Of a stretch of DNA of 62,664 nt, positions 44,469 through 54,007 are shown one piece after another (position 1 is the stretch's first letter; every line of letters begins with the position of its first letter). The position numbers were made by a program, and so were the translations under genes. The notes under the pieces are model-generated. The model was not told the DNA's origin, searched no databases, and saw only the letters and a program-made list of their open reading frames with translations. The DNA comes from Sulfurovum sp. (GTDB lineage: Bacteria; Campylobacterota; Campylobacteria; Campylobacterales; Sulfurovaceae). The stretch is from the NCBI GenBank assembly GCA_020721775.1, contig DYLZ01000002.1, positions 1-62,664 on the forward strand. Reading direction: 5' to 3'.

Positions 44469-46070
44469 ATGAAATTCATTAGTATTGGTAAAAAAATCTC
44501 AAAGGGTCTTATTATTTTTGCACTAATAAATAGTTTGGCAAATGCCGGACAATGCGATACAAGACTTTTTAGCGTAACAGCAGATAGCAGTTTAACAATT
44601 GGTGATATGATTGATAACCTAGCAGATACTTGTGGACTCAGCGTCATCGTAAAAGATGAAGCTGCTAAAATGAGAATGAACAAAAAACTTTATTATGTAA
44701 AACTTAAAAATGCCACAATGAGAACATTTTTAAATACTGTTTTAAAAGACAATGATCTGCACTACTCTATTGAGGGCAATAAGCTGACGATCTCATACCT
44801 TATAACAAAAACTTTTAGAGTTCATTATATATCAGGTAATCGTGTTGGAAAAAGTAATGCCGGAGTTACTATCATAGCAGGAGGAAACGGCACAGGAACA
44901 TCGACTTCAGGCTCAAGCTCAAGCCAAAGTACAACCACAACTATGGGGGGCGGTTCAGAATCTCACACCGGTATAAGCATTGAAAGCAATGATGAGTTTT
45001 TATTTTGGAAAAATATCGGACTAGAAATACAAAGGATTTTGGTAAGTGCCGGTGACGGAAGTATACATTTTGCAAAAACCTCTGATAAATCATGGGTGGG
45101 ACCTGACGGTCAAGTATGGGAATACAATCCTGTAGCTCCAATAGTCAATGCAGAAGCCGGAATGATAACAGTAACAGGCACTCCTGCTCAGATAGACAGA
45201 GTTGCAAAGTATATAGATACACTGACAAATCAACTTAACAAACAGGTTTTAATAGATGTACGCATAATGTCAGTTAAGTTTGATGACAGTAAAACAACAG
45301 GTATTGACTGGTCGCAAATATACAGCTTACAAAATTTAGCTGTCAATACCACCCTAGAAGCGGCCAGAAATATATATCCAACCAAAGTTGAAAATAATAT
45401 AATTACGGAATGGGCTCGCGATGAAGCCTCAAATCCGGCCGGAGCATCTGTATTTGCTACGGGAAATGTAAATGTGGCTGATATCGTAAAATTTCTAGGA
45501 ACACAAGGAGATGTTAGAAGTATCTCAAGTCCTAGAGTAATGACGCTAAATAACCAGCCGGCATTGATAAGTGTAGGTAAAGAGCTTTTTTACAAAATAA
45601 CAGCTGCCAGCACGACAGCCAGCGGCGGCGGCTCTACATCGGCTCAAGGAGAAGAGATCAACTCTGTATTTGCAGGTATTTTGCTTGATATCACGCCGGA
45701 AATAGACGATAACGGCATGATAACACTTAAAATAAATCCATCAATTTCGGACACTATAAATACAACATCATCTACCGATGGAAAAAGAACCATGCCGCCT
45801 GATCTAGTAAGAAGACAATTGGCTTCTGTTATAAAAGTTAAAAACGGTGAGCACGCTATTTTGGGCGGACTAATTTCATCCAAAGAAGGCGTAGAATCAA
45901 ACAAAGTTCCGATACTTGGTGATATTCCAATTCTTAACTATGCATTCAAGAGGGAAAAAAATATAAAAACTACTGAAGAATTGGTGCTTATAATAACTCC
46001 TCATATTGTTGAAACACCAAAAGATACTCTTATGAAAGATTTGGGATACAGCAAGCTTAATGAAAAGTAG
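44469..46070 (+). CDS. mshL: MshL-type secretin (CtsD-like)
   Basis: Outer-membrane channel of a type IV pilus/type II system. About 533 residues from ATG 44469 (AAGGAAGG upstream; the frame opens at GTG 44460). Signal peptide ending at ANAGQC; STN-like domain about 40-120; a Gly/Ser/Thr-rich linker about 145-170 (TSTSGSSSSQSTTTTMGGG); N1-like domain; secretin core with VRSISSPRVMTLNNQPALIS and the final ILGGLISSKEG...VPILGDIP...ELVLIITPHIV. The VMTLNNQPALISVG stretch is typical of MshL. It corresponds to Campylobacter CtsD. Confidence 0.85.
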   Translation: MKFISIGKKISKGLIIFALINSLANAGQCDTRLFSVTADSSLTIGDMIDNLADTCGLSVIVKDEAAKMRMNKKLYYVKLKNATMRTFLNTVLKDNDLHYSIEGNKLTISYLITKTFRVHYISGNRVGKSNAGVTIIAGGNGTGTSTSGSSSSQSTTTTMGGGSESHTGISIESNDEFLFWKNIGLEIQRILVSAGDGSIHFAKTSDKSWVGPDGQVWEYNPVAPIVNAEAGMITVTGTPAQIDRVAKYIDTLTNQLNKQVLIDVRIMSVKFDDSKTTGIDWSQIYSLQNLAVNTTLEAARNIYPTKVENNIITEWARDEASNPAGASVFATGNVNVADIVKFLGTQGDVRSISSPRVMTLNNQPALISVGKELFYKITAASTTASGGGSTSAQGEEINSVFAGILLDITPEIDDNGMITLKINPSISDTINTTSSTDGKRTMPPDLVRRQLASVIKVKNGEHAILGGLISSKEGVESNKVPILGDIPILNYAFKREKNIKTTEELVLIITPHIVETPKDTLMKDLGYSKLNEK

Positions 46071-46875
46071 ATTTAAAATAGCAAAAAATGCTTTTTTAGA
46101 TAATATAATCATTAAGGACTATATAGAACTAGAGTCATCTATGATTGCCTTTAGGCAATTAGCAGATGCAATCGAAAAGCCATTTAAAATGATTATTTTA
46201 TATGGCAAACCTGGAACCGGAAAATCAATCTTATTAAAAAATCTTTTTGAGAAAAAAAAATACCAGAAAGAACTTTTTTATCTAGATACGCCATCGAATA
46301 ATGAAAAGGAATTTTTAGGACAGATTTTTTATGCTTTTACAGGCGAATATGTACCCGATGGGAATGAAGTTAATTTTCTAGGTTTGATAAAATATGCAAA
46401 AAGTATTTTAAACAAAAAAGAGTTTGTTTTTTTGTTGGATGAAGCGCAAATGTATGGAATTGATATTTTAGAAAAAATAAGACTGCTCTCAGATACCGGA
46501 TCTATTAAATTTATAATGGCTCTCCATCAAAATAACAAAGAAGAGCTTTTGGCTCATAGTCATTTTAGCTCGCGTATATGGGAGATGATAGAATTAAAAA
46601 ATGTCAATATTAAAGAACTCTCAACATATATCAATAAAAAACTATTGAAAAAAAATCTATTTGATATTTCAAATTATTTTAAAGAAAAAGATTTTCAATT
46701 AATTTTTAAATTCACTAACGGAAACTTTAGAGAATGCAATAAGTTAATGTATACGATTTTTGAGATATGTGAATTTTACGAAGAAAAAGAACCAAAAAAA
46801 ATTGCAAATATAAACAAAGGTTTTTCTCCTCTTGTCGAGATAGCCGCACTTAAACTCGGATATATAAATGCATAA
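46060..46875 (+). CDS. ExeA/MshM-like AAA ATPase (CtsP-like)
   Basis: 271 residues with a P-loop (LYGKPGTGKSILLKNLF, about 46-62) and Walker B FVFLLDEAQMYG (about 124-135), followed by helical lid sequence. It resembles the ATPase part of ExeA and MshM, which help place the secretin. It overlaps the secretin stop (11 bases) and the TPR gene (8 bases). It matches ctsP in position. Confidence 0.75.
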   Translation: MKSRFKIAKNAFLDNIIIKDYIELESSMIAFRQLADAIEKPFKMIILYGKPGTGKSILLKNLFEKKKYQKELFYLDTPSNNEKEFLGQIFYAFTGEYVPDGNEVNFLGLIKYAKSILNKKEFVFLLDEAQMYGIDILEKIRLLSDTGSIKFIMALHQNNKEELLAHSHFSSRIWEMIELKNVNIKELSTYINKKLLKKNLFDISNYFKEKDFQLIFKFTNGNFRECNKLMYTIFEICEFYEEKEPKKIANINKGFSPLVEIAALKLGYINA

Positions 46876-47617
46876 CATTAATATATTGGAACAAAGACTA
46901 TTAAAATATAAAATAAAAAAATATGCGGTATTAGCGCTGCTATTGATTGGTTTTATGGGATTTTTGTTTTTTATTATTCTGCTAATAAATAATTCGCTAA
47001 AAAATTCCAACATACCGCAAAGCAAAAAAAAAATAAAACTTTATATAAATGCAAATTTAAATATACTTGAACCAACTCTTACAAACAGTAAATCAAAAAA
47101 ACATATACAAATTATTACGGCTAATACAAAAAAACAAAGTGAACAAATTATAAAACAGATCAATAATATTCATCCTAAAGATCAAAAAATTACAAGCGGG
47201 CGTATCTTGGGCACTCAAGAGATGAAAAATCGATCTGCATTTGACTCAAATACAAATAACAACGAAAATTATGCTGCCCCAAAAAGAAAGACAAAAGTAA
47301 GCCTGGGAGGAGAGTCTAATGTGGCTACTCTTATCGATATTATGAAAAGATTTAATGAATATCATGATCCAAACGACTCTTTATTTTTAGCTATTAGCTA
47401 TTATGAAAAAAAAGAGTATAATAAAGCACTGTTTTGGGCAATAGAAACCAATAAGATAACAGAAGAAATTGAAGACAGTTGGATTATAATGGCAAAGTCT
47501 AAATATTATCTTGGCGACAAAAATGAAGCTCTTAGGATTTTGAGAGCTTATGCTTCTAAAACAGGCTCAAAAGAAGCATTGAACATAATAGATCAATTTG
47601 AAAATGAGAATAAGTAA
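46868..47617 (+). CDS. Membrane-anchored TPR protein (MshN-like)
   Basis: 249 residues: a cytoplasmic basic N-terminus, one membrane helix (about 19-43), a long polar Lys/Asn-rich region (45-150), then TPR-like repeats (DSLFLAISYYEKKEYNKALF, KSKYYLGDKNEALRILRA). MshN holds the same place in MSHA clusters; Campylobacter has an unnamed membrane protein at this place. No catalytic motif. Confidence 0.6.
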   Translation: MHNINILEQRLLKYKIKKYAVLALLLIGFMGFLFFIILLINNSLKNSNIPQSKKKIKLYINANLNILEPTLTNSKSKKHIQIITANTKKQSEQIIKQINNIHPKDQKITSGRILGTQEMKNRSAFDSNTNNNENYAAPKRKTKVSLGGESNVATLIDIMKRFNEYHDPNDSLFLAISYYEKKEYNKALFWAIETNKITEEIEDSWIIMAKSKYYLGDKNEALRILRAYASKTGSKEALNIIDQFENENK

Positions 47618-47645
47618 TGTCAAATTATAGCGGGGGTTTTTAAAA

Positions 47646-49382
47646 ATGGTAAAAGTTATTCAAATGATGATAAATGAAAATATCGTTACAAAATCTGATA
47701 TTGAAAAACTTGTACGAATGAGACCCCCAAAAAAAATCACATTTGGAAATTTAATAGCAGAGGGTTTTTTAAAGAAAGATGTTCTAGAAAATTTTTTAGT
47801 TAAAAAAATAAGACAAGGTGAGATAGCGCTAGAGCAGCTTGATCATATGGATGGTTTTAATATAAATGATCTGTTACAAAGATTGGCCAAAGAGTTGGGT
47901 ATCAAATATATAGATCTGGAAAATTTTGAGATAGATATGAAACTATTTTTAAAATTTTCATTTTCTCATCTTCTAAGGTATAGCGCTATTCCGATTGAAG
48001 AAACAGATTTAAATATTACCATAGCTTTTGCCGATCCGTTTGATCTCGAGGCAAAAGAGGCACTGCAAAGACTTGTTCCAAAAAAACCGATCGTTATTGC
48101 ATTTGCTCAACCAAAATTAATTGCTCAAAATCTTCAAAGACTTGAAACAAGTGAAAGTATTAAAAATATAATAAGCGAAATAAGAAAAGACTTAACCCAA
48201 AAAGGTAATGATTTTGACAATGAAGAAGACTCTGCTATAGTTAAGCTTATTGATATAATTTTCAAAGCATCTATTTATGCGGGAGCAAGTGATATACATA
48301 TTGAAGCGCTTGAAAAAAGCTGTATAGTTAGGATCAGGGTTGATGGGCTGCTTAGAGAACTTTACAGTTTTGACAAAGATATCTTTGCCCCGCTTGATTC
48401 AAGAATAAAACTAATGTCAAATCTGGATATTGCAGAAAAGAGAAAACCTCAGGACGGCAGGATCACAAAAAGTGTAAACAACAAAGAATATGATTTCAGG
48501 GTATCTACTCTTCCGACTCTCCTTGGAGAATCTATCGTTCTAAGGATACTCGATAAATCAAAAGTTATGATAAAACTTGAAGATAGCGGAATGAATAAAG
48601 TGTCATTTGAAAAATTTTCACAAGCCATCAAGGTTCCATATGGGATAGTGCTCGTTACAGGACCGACCGGAAGCGGAAAAACAACTACGCTATATGGCGC
48701 CATAAATGCCATTAGAGATGTTAGAGATAAAATAATAACTGTTGAGGATCCGGTTGAATACCAATTAAACGGTATTCAGCAAGTTCAAGTAAATCCCAAT
48801 GCCAATCTTACTTTTGCAAGTGCGCTTAGATCTATCCTGAGGCAGGATCCGGACAAAATAATGATCGGTGAGATAAGAGATCAAGAGACACTTAGAATTG
48901 CCATACAAGCAGCACTTACGGGTCACTTGGTTCTCTCAACACTGCATACCAATGATGCAATAAGCGCGGTAACTAGAATTTTGGATATGGGGATCGAAAG
49001 TTATCTCGTAAGCGGAGCTTTAATCGCCATAGAAGCGCAAAGACTTGTTAGAAAAATATGCGTACACTGCAAAACAAAAGTTGAATTGCCGGAAAAACTT
49101 TTACAAGATATCGCAGAATACATTCCTGAAAATCCGATTTTTTACAAAGGTGCCGGATGCAAAGAATGTAACCATAGCGGATATGCCGGCAGAGAAATGA
49201 TATCTGAAGTTTTGGTTGTTACAGAAAAACTTTCCCGTATGATCGCTTCGAATGCATCCAAAGAAGAGATAACCAAACAAGCCATAAAAGATGGTTTTAT
49301 GAATATGTTTGAAGATGGTATCAAAAAAGCTCTGGAAGGCAAAACAACAGTTGAAGAAATATATAGAGTAGCGAGGTTATAA
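47646..49382 (+). CDS. GspE/PilB-type assembly ATPase (CtsE-like)
   Basis: Hexameric cytoplasmic ATPase powering pseudopilus assembly. 578 residues: N-terminal MshEN/GspE-N domain, then YAGASDIHIEALEKS (Asp box), Walker A VTGPTGSGKTTTLYGA (about 338), Walker B SILRQDPDKIMIGEIRD, HLVLSTLHTNDA, and a four-cysteine zinc site CVHC...CKEC. Start ATG 47646, 28 bases after the TPR gene. Confidence 0.9.
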   Translation: MVKVIQMMINENIVTKSDIEKLVRMRPPKKITFGNLIAEGFLKKDVLENFLVKKIRQGEIALEQLDHMDGFNINDLLQRLAKELGIKYIDLENFEIDMKLFLKFSFSHLLRYSAIPIEETDLNITIAFADPFDLEAKEALQRLVPKKPIVIAFAQPKLIAQNLQRLETSESIKNIISEIRKDLTQKGNDFDNEEDSAIVKLIDIIFKASIYAGASDIHIEALEKSCIVRIRVDGLLRELYSFDKDIFAPLDSRIKLMSNLDIAEKRKPQDGRITKSVNNKEYDFRVSTLPTLLGESIVLRILDKSKVMIKLEDSGMNKVSFEKFSQAIKVPYGIVLVTGPTGSGKTTTLYGAINAIRDVRDKIITVEDPVEYQLNGIQQVQVNPNANLTFASALRSILRQDPDKIMIGEIRDQETLRIAIQAALTGHLVLSTLHTNDAISAVTRILDMGIESYLVSGALIAIEAQRLVRKICVHCKTKVELPEKLLQDIAEYIPENPIFYKGAGCKECNHSGYAGREMISEVLVVTEKLSRMIASNASKEEITKQAIKDGFMNMFEDGIKKALEGKTTVEEIYRVARL

Positions 49383-49383
49383 A

Positions 49384-50634
49384 ATGGGATATTTTAAGAT
49401 TTCTTTAATTCACAAGGGAAAAAGAGAAGCTCAAATACTTGAAGCTGAAAATAAAATTGATGCGAAAGAGAAAATAAAGCATAAATACAATTCTGCGATA
49501 ATCACGAAAATAGAAGCTACGGCAGCGCCGCTGGATGTACTGGCTAAAGATTTTTTTGCAGATCTGCAAAAACAATTCAAAAAGAGTATTAACATCAATG
49601 ACAAAATAGCAACAATAAGACAAATTGCTGTTATGACCGATGCCGGGCTTCCTATACACGATACGCTAGCCGATGTTGCAGTAAACACGCAAAACAAACA
49701 GCTAAGTGACATATACTATAATATAAGCAGCGATATTGATGCCGGAAAAAGCTTGTCTGATAGCATGGAAAGGTATAGAGATGAATTTGGACATATAACT
49801 CTTGCTATGGCAAAACTTGGAGAGAGAACCGGTAGCATTGCGGCATCTTTTACTAAACTCTCGAGCATACTAGAAAACATTAGAGACAATAACGCAAAAT
49901 TTAAAAAAGCTATCAGATACCCTTTAATAACGCTTGCCGCAATGGCAATTGCATTTACAATTCTTATTATGGTCGTTGTGCCTAAATTTAGAGATATATT
50001 TCAACAATTTAAAACCGAACTGCCGCTTCCGACAAAAATACTTTTAGGAATTGAATACGCATTCAGCAACTATGGTCTTATATTGTTGATAGGCCTAATT
50101 GGAGCGATATACGGCATCTTGTATTATTATAAAAACAATAAAGATTTTAAATTTAAAGTTGATACAATACTGATAAATAAAAGATTTTACCTTATTAATA
50201 AGGTTGTATTTTTATCTACAATGCATAGATATACTCTTGTTTTGGGCGAACTGATAAAATCAGGCATACCTGTTTCTGATGCGCTAGATACAGCTGTCGG
50301 AATGGTTGATAATCTTGCGATCAGACAAAAGCTTGAAGGTGTAAATGCAAACATAGGAAGAGGTTTTAGCTTGTCTGAATCATTTGAGCAAACAGGGTTA
50401 TTCGAAAATATGCTGCTTCAAATGATAAGAGCCGGGGAAGCCAGTGGACAGCTTGATAATATGCTTGAAAAAGTTACACAGTATTATGATATGCAATTTC
50501 AAAGCATCATTGACAACTTAAGCTCATACATAGAGCCTATCATGATGTTTTTTATTGCCGGTCTTGTTCTTCTTATGGCGCTTGGTATATTTATGCCTAT
50601 GTGGGATCTTGGCAAAGCTGCCCAAGGAGGCTGA
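49384..50634 (+). CDS. GspF/PilC-type platform protein (CtsF-like)
   Basis: 416 residues with two GspF repeats: IRQIAVMTDAGLPIHDTLAD near 80 and TLVLGELIKSGIPVSDALDT near 282, separated by a membrane helix and ending in another (PIMMFFIAGLVLLMALGIFMP typed in part, IMMFFIAGLVLLMALG). It is the inner-membrane platform for the ATPase above. It closes the cluster; a hairpin follows the stop. No major pilin or prepilin peptidase gene is in the window. Confidence 0.9.
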   Translation: MGYFKISLIHKGKREAQILEAENKIDAKEKIKHKYNSAIITKIEATAAPLDVLAKDFFADLQKQFKKSININDKIATIRQIAVMTDAGLPIHDTLADVAVNTQNKQLSDIYYNISSDIDAGKSLSDSMERYRDEFGHITLAMAKLGERTGSIAASFTKLSSILENIRDNNAKFKKAIRYPLITLAAMAIAFTILIMVVVPKFRDIFQQFKTELPLPTKILLGIEYAFSNYGLILLIGLIGAIYGILYYYKNNKDFKFKVDTILINKRFYLINKVVFLSTMHRYTLVLGELIKSGIPVSDALDTAVGMVDNLAIRQKLEGVNANIGRGFSLSESFEQTGLFENMLLQMIRAGEASGQLDNMLEKVTQYYDMQFQSIIDNLSSYIEPIMMFFIAGLVLLMALGIFMPMWDLGKAAQGG

Positions 50635-50652
50635 TGAGAATCTTTTCTCATC
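50633..50652 (+). terminator. Hairpin after the gspF-like gene
   Basis: GATGAGAA / TTCTCATC, 8 bp with a TCTT loop, beginning at the stop codon. A T-run is short, so termination strength is uncertain. Confidence 0.5.
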
Positions 50653-50661
50653 CTATCTATT

Positions 50662-50695
50662 TTTCATATACTATATGTATTTATAGTATATGAAA
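50662..50695. repeat. Perfect 14-bp inverted repeat at the kdsB 3' end
   Basis: TTTCATATACTATA (50662-50675) and TATAGTATATGAAA (50682-50695) are exact inverses with a six-base loop. It spans the kdsB stop at 50681-50683, in the gap where the two strands converge, and probably ends transcription from one or both sides. Confidence 0.6.
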
Positions 50696-51400
50696 CTTTA
50701 ACGCTTTTTCCAGATCTTCTTGTGTGTCTATTCCAAAACTTTGTGTTTCGACTTCTATCATAGATATTTTATAATCATTATATAAAGCTCTAAGCTGTTC
50801 TAATTTTTCGATATGCTCTATTGGGGCGGCGCCCAGAGTGCAAAATCTTTCCAATCCGATCATACTAAAACCATATATCCCGATATGGCCTTTAAACTCA
50901 TCAAAGTGATGATCTCTAGGGTATGGTATTTTAGATCTTGAAAAATACAGAGCATTACCGTCCCTAGAAGTAACTACTTTTACCAAGTTTGGATCATCAG
51001 CTTCACTGGAATTTAATATTTTATAACAAGAATTCATCAAGATATTTTCATTTTTTAAATTACTTTTTGTTAGATCATAAACAGCTTTTACGACCTGTTC
51101 TTCTATAAAAGGCTCATCGGCTTGAACATTTATAACCACATCTTGACCTTTTAAACCGATTTTTTTTGCTGCTTCAAAAATTCTATCAGTGCCGCTTTGG
51201 TGCCCTGAACTTGTTAACACGGCCTTATAGCCAAAACTTTCGGCTATTTTTATAACTTCATCGCTATCAGTTGCTATTAAAACATCGTCTATATCCTCTA
51301 CTGATTTGGCTGTTCTAATAACCATCGGCATTCCGCCAATATCTGCCAATATTTTATTTGGGAATCTAGTTGAGCCAATCCTTGCTGGTATAATAATCAT
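50681..51400 (-). CDS. kdsB: 3-deoxy-manno-octulosonate cytidylyltransferase
   Basis: Activates Kdo with CTP for lipopolysaccharide core synthesis. 239 residues: IIPARIGSTRFPNKILADIG at the start (CTP-binding loop), VLIATDSDEVIKIAE, SGTDRIFEAAKK, and VINVQADEPFIEE. The C-terminal FSRSKIPYPRD and IHIEKLEQLR-like IEHIEKLEQLRAL are typical. Converges with the pilus-like cluster. Confidence 0.93.
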   Translation of the reverse strand: MIIIPARIGSTRFPNKILADIGGMPMVIRTAKSVEDIDDVLIATDSDEVIKIAESFGYKAVLTSSGHQSGTDRIFEAAKKIGLKGQDVVINVQADEPFIEEQVVKAVYDLTKSNLKNENILMNSCYKILNSSEADDPNLVKVVTSRDGNALYFSRSKIPYPRDHHFDEFKGHIGIYGFSMIGLERFCTLGAAPIEHIEKLEQLRALYNDYKISMIEVETQSFGIDTQEDLEKALKFHIL

Positions 51401-51493
51401 TTAAAAACCTTTCAAACTTTTCTAAATTGTACCAAAAGCTGTAAAAAATTGATTTAATTTTATGATATAATGAAATTAAAAAGGCAATTTTTT

Positions 51494-53455
51494 ATGTTTT
51501 GTGAATTTAAAGAACCAAATTATTCTACTTTTATATCCGAATTGGAAAATATTATAAATATCTACAATAAGGCTGTCCAAGAAATATCTGAGAGTGAAGA
51601 AATAGAATTTGTAAAAACTATAAAAATACTAGAAGAATTGGATGAAATATTAAATATTCATTTTACTCCCTTAAGTCATCTAAATAGCGTTATGAACAGT
51701 GAAGAAAATCAAAAAATCTATGAAGAAGCATTGCCGATTCTTTCATCATTTCATACTAAATTAGCACACAACAATGCTTTATACGAAAAACTAAAAACTA
51801 TAAATGCAAATTCAGACGAACAAAAACGCGTCATTAGTGAAAATATAAAAGACTTTAAACTCTCAGGGGTTGATCTGCCACAAACCACAAAAGAAAGATT
51901 AGAAGAGATAGACAGTAAACTAAGTCTGCTATCAAATCAGTTTTCTCAAAATCTCTTAAATGCAACAAATGCTTTTAGCTTAATTATAGAGAGTGAAAAA
52001 GATATTGAAAATATGCCACAAAATGCCATAGAGAGTGCAAAAATAGAAATAGACGGCAAAACATGCTACAAATTTACACTTCAAATGCCTAGCTATATAG
52101 CCTATATGACATATGGGCCAAATAGAAAAATAAGAGAGAGTTTATATCAAGCATACACAACTAGAGCACCCCAAAACTCACAAATTATAGATGAGATACT
52201 AGCTTTGAGAGATGAAAAGGCAAAGCTTCTTGGCTTTGAAAGTTACGCTTGGCTTGCTTTAGAAAAAAGAGACGCCGATACTCCAAATGATGTTATTGAA
52301 TTCTTGGAAAAAATAGCGAACATTGCAAAAACTTATGCCAAAAAAGAACTTGAAGAGCTAAGTAAATATGCTTATAAGCTTGATGGAATTGAAAAATTAG
52401 AGAGCTATGATATCGGATACTATAGTGAGAAACTAAAAAAAGAGTTATTTGATTTTGATGAAACTGAAGTTCAAGAATATTTTGAACAAGAAAGAGTGCT
52501 AATCGGACTTTTGGATATGGTATCAAATCTTTTTAATGTTAAATTTAAAAAGACAGATTTAAAACTTTGGCATAAATGCGTAAAAGTTTATGATATGTAT
52601 GAAAATAATAAGCCAAAAGCCAGACTATATTTTGATCTTGAAGCAAGAAAAGAAAAACGCGGCGGCGCTTGGATGCATGATTTTGAGACTCATTTTATTG
52701 ACTCAAAGGATAAAAAGCATCTTGCTTCGGCATTTATTGTATGCAACTTTTCACCAAAAACAGACACGATGCCATCGCTATTGAGGCACGATGATGTAGT
52801 TACATTATTTCACGAAATGGGACATGCTTTGCATCATATATTTAGCAATAATCAAGAAAGATCAATTTCCGGAATAAATGGCGTAGCATGGGATGTTGTG
52901 GAATTTCCATCGCAATTCCTAGAAAACTTTGCTTACAAAAAAGAGATTCTTAAAACTTTTGCAAAACACCACAAAACATTAGAAAGTATGCCTGATTGTT
53001 TATTGGAAAAAATAGAAAAGAGTAAAAATTTTCAAGCTTCACTTGGCATATTAAGACAACTTGAATTTGCTATGTTTGACATCAAACTTCATCTAAAACT
53101 ATATAATTCCGATGAAGCACAGATCCTTCTTGATGAAATTAGAAAAACAACATCTCTAATAACGCCGCCGAAATATAATAAATTTCAAAACGGTTTTAGC
53201 CATATTTTCGCCGGAGGATATGCTGCCGGATATTATAGCTATAAATGGGCGGAAGTTTTAAGCGCGGATGCATTTTTTGAATGCATAGATGAAAGTGGCA
53301 ATTTTAATAGATCAAAAGCTTTAGGGTATAAAGAAAATATTCTTGCAAAGGGGAGTTTAAATAATATGAGAGTATTATATGAAAAATGGCTTGGCAAAAC
53401 TCCTGATTTAGGCAATTTATTTAAACTATATGGCTTAGAAGGTAATCAAAAATGA
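51494..53455 (+). CDS. M3 family oligopeptidase
   Basis: Zinc metallopeptidase of the thimet oligopeptidase/PrlC family, cytosolic, degrading peptides. About 653 residues from ATG 51494, behind AAAAAGG; the frame opens at ATG 51470, but that codon lies in a TATAAT box (51466-51471). Zinc site TLFHEMGHALHHIF at about 440, downstream Glu in SISGINGVAWDVVEFPSQFLEN, typed in part, VEFPSQFLEN, and the late GYAAGYYSYKWAEVLSADAF (substrate Tyr/His loop). It overlaps the following membrane protein by four bases. Confidence 0.9.
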   Translation: MFCEFKEPNYSTFISELENIINIYNKAVQEISESEEIEFVKTIKILEELDEILNIHFTPLSHLNSVMNSEENQKIYEEALPILSSFHTKLAHNNALYEKLKTINANSDEQKRVISENIKDFKLSGVDLPQTTKERLEEIDSKLSLLSNQFSQNLLNATNAFSLIIESEKDIENMPQNAIESAKIEIDGKTCYKFTLQMPSYIAYMTYGPNRKIRESLYQAYTTRAPQNSQIIDEILALRDEKAKLLGFESYAWLALEKRDADTPNDVIEFLEKIANIAKTYAKKELEELSKYAYKLDGIEKLESYDIGYYSEKLKKELFDFDETEVQEYFEQERVLIGLLDMVSNLFNVKFKKTDLKLWHKCVKVYDMYENNKPKARLYFDLEARKEKRGGAWMHDFETHFIDSKDKKHLASAFIVCNFSPKTDTMPSLLRHDDVVTLFHEMGHALHHIFSNNQERSISGINGVAWDVVEFPSQFLENFAYKKEILKTFAKHHKTLESMPDCLLEKIEKSKNFQASLGILRQLEFAMFDIKLHLKLYNSDEAQILLDEIRKTTSLITPPKYNKFQNGFSHIFAGGYAAGYYSYKWAEVLSADAFFECIDESGNFNRSKALGYKENILAKGSLNNMRVLYEKWLGKTPDLGNLFKLYGLEGNQK

Positions 53456-53970
53456 AAGATTTTATATATTTAGTTTTAACTGCTTTGTTTATATTTTTAA
53501 TAATATTTTTGGGAATAATTTTTGGGAATACATTTTCCGAAAAAGCTACATTTTTAGAGCTTTTTATTTTGTATGGAAATTTACTTTTTATCGTCTGTCT
53601 GCTTATAGTTATAGCATATTTTGGATTTAAGTATTTTTCAATTTTCTTGGCAATAGTTTTTGCCGCAATTTTATCACTTAGCGGAGTGCAGAGTGCTTTT
53701 TTAGCCGCAATCATTACTTATATAATTTGGGGCATGATGTTTTCTATTCAAACTTTGCTTTTTAGCCAAGATATCCAAAGTGCCAAAGAGTGGTTTGCAA
53801 TTAGATATACCAAAAAAAGTTTTAGGCGTGAGTACTTATGGTTTTACCCATTATTATGGGTTTTTTATATTCTTCTTGAAATAATTCCGGATCTTATATA
53901 TAAAGATAAACTCGTTGCTTTTAAACCGTCAGATATACTAAAAAAAATGAATATTTTTTTAAAAAAATAA
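53452..53970 (+). CDS. Four-helix hypothetical membrane protein
   Basis: 172 residues, hydrophobic for the first 105 (three or four membrane helices), then a polar segment with KEWFAIRYTKKSFRREYLWF, a further helix (PLLWVFYILLEIIP) and a basic tail. No known domain seen. It is translationally coupled to the M3 peptidase (ATGA overlap). Confidence 0.6.
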   Translation: MKDFIYLVLTALFIFLIIFLGIIFGNTFSEKATFLELFILYGNLLFIVCLLIVIAYFGFKYFSIFLAIVFAAILSLSGVQSAFLAAIITYIIWGMMFSIQTLLFSQDIQSAKEWFAIRYTKKSFRREYLWFYPLLWVFYILLEIIPDLIYKDKLVAFKPSDILKKMNIFLKK

Positions 53971-53977
53971 TTCATAA

Positions 53978-54007
53978 AATCGGCAAGCAGTTTTTTACTT
54001 GCCGATT
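53978..54007. terminator. Bidirectional terminator hairpin
   Basis: AATCGGCAAG (53978-53987) and CTTGCCGATT (53998-54007), a perfect 10-bp stem with a loop containing TTTTTT. It lies between two converging genes and contains the last codons and stop of argG. Confidence 0.75.
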
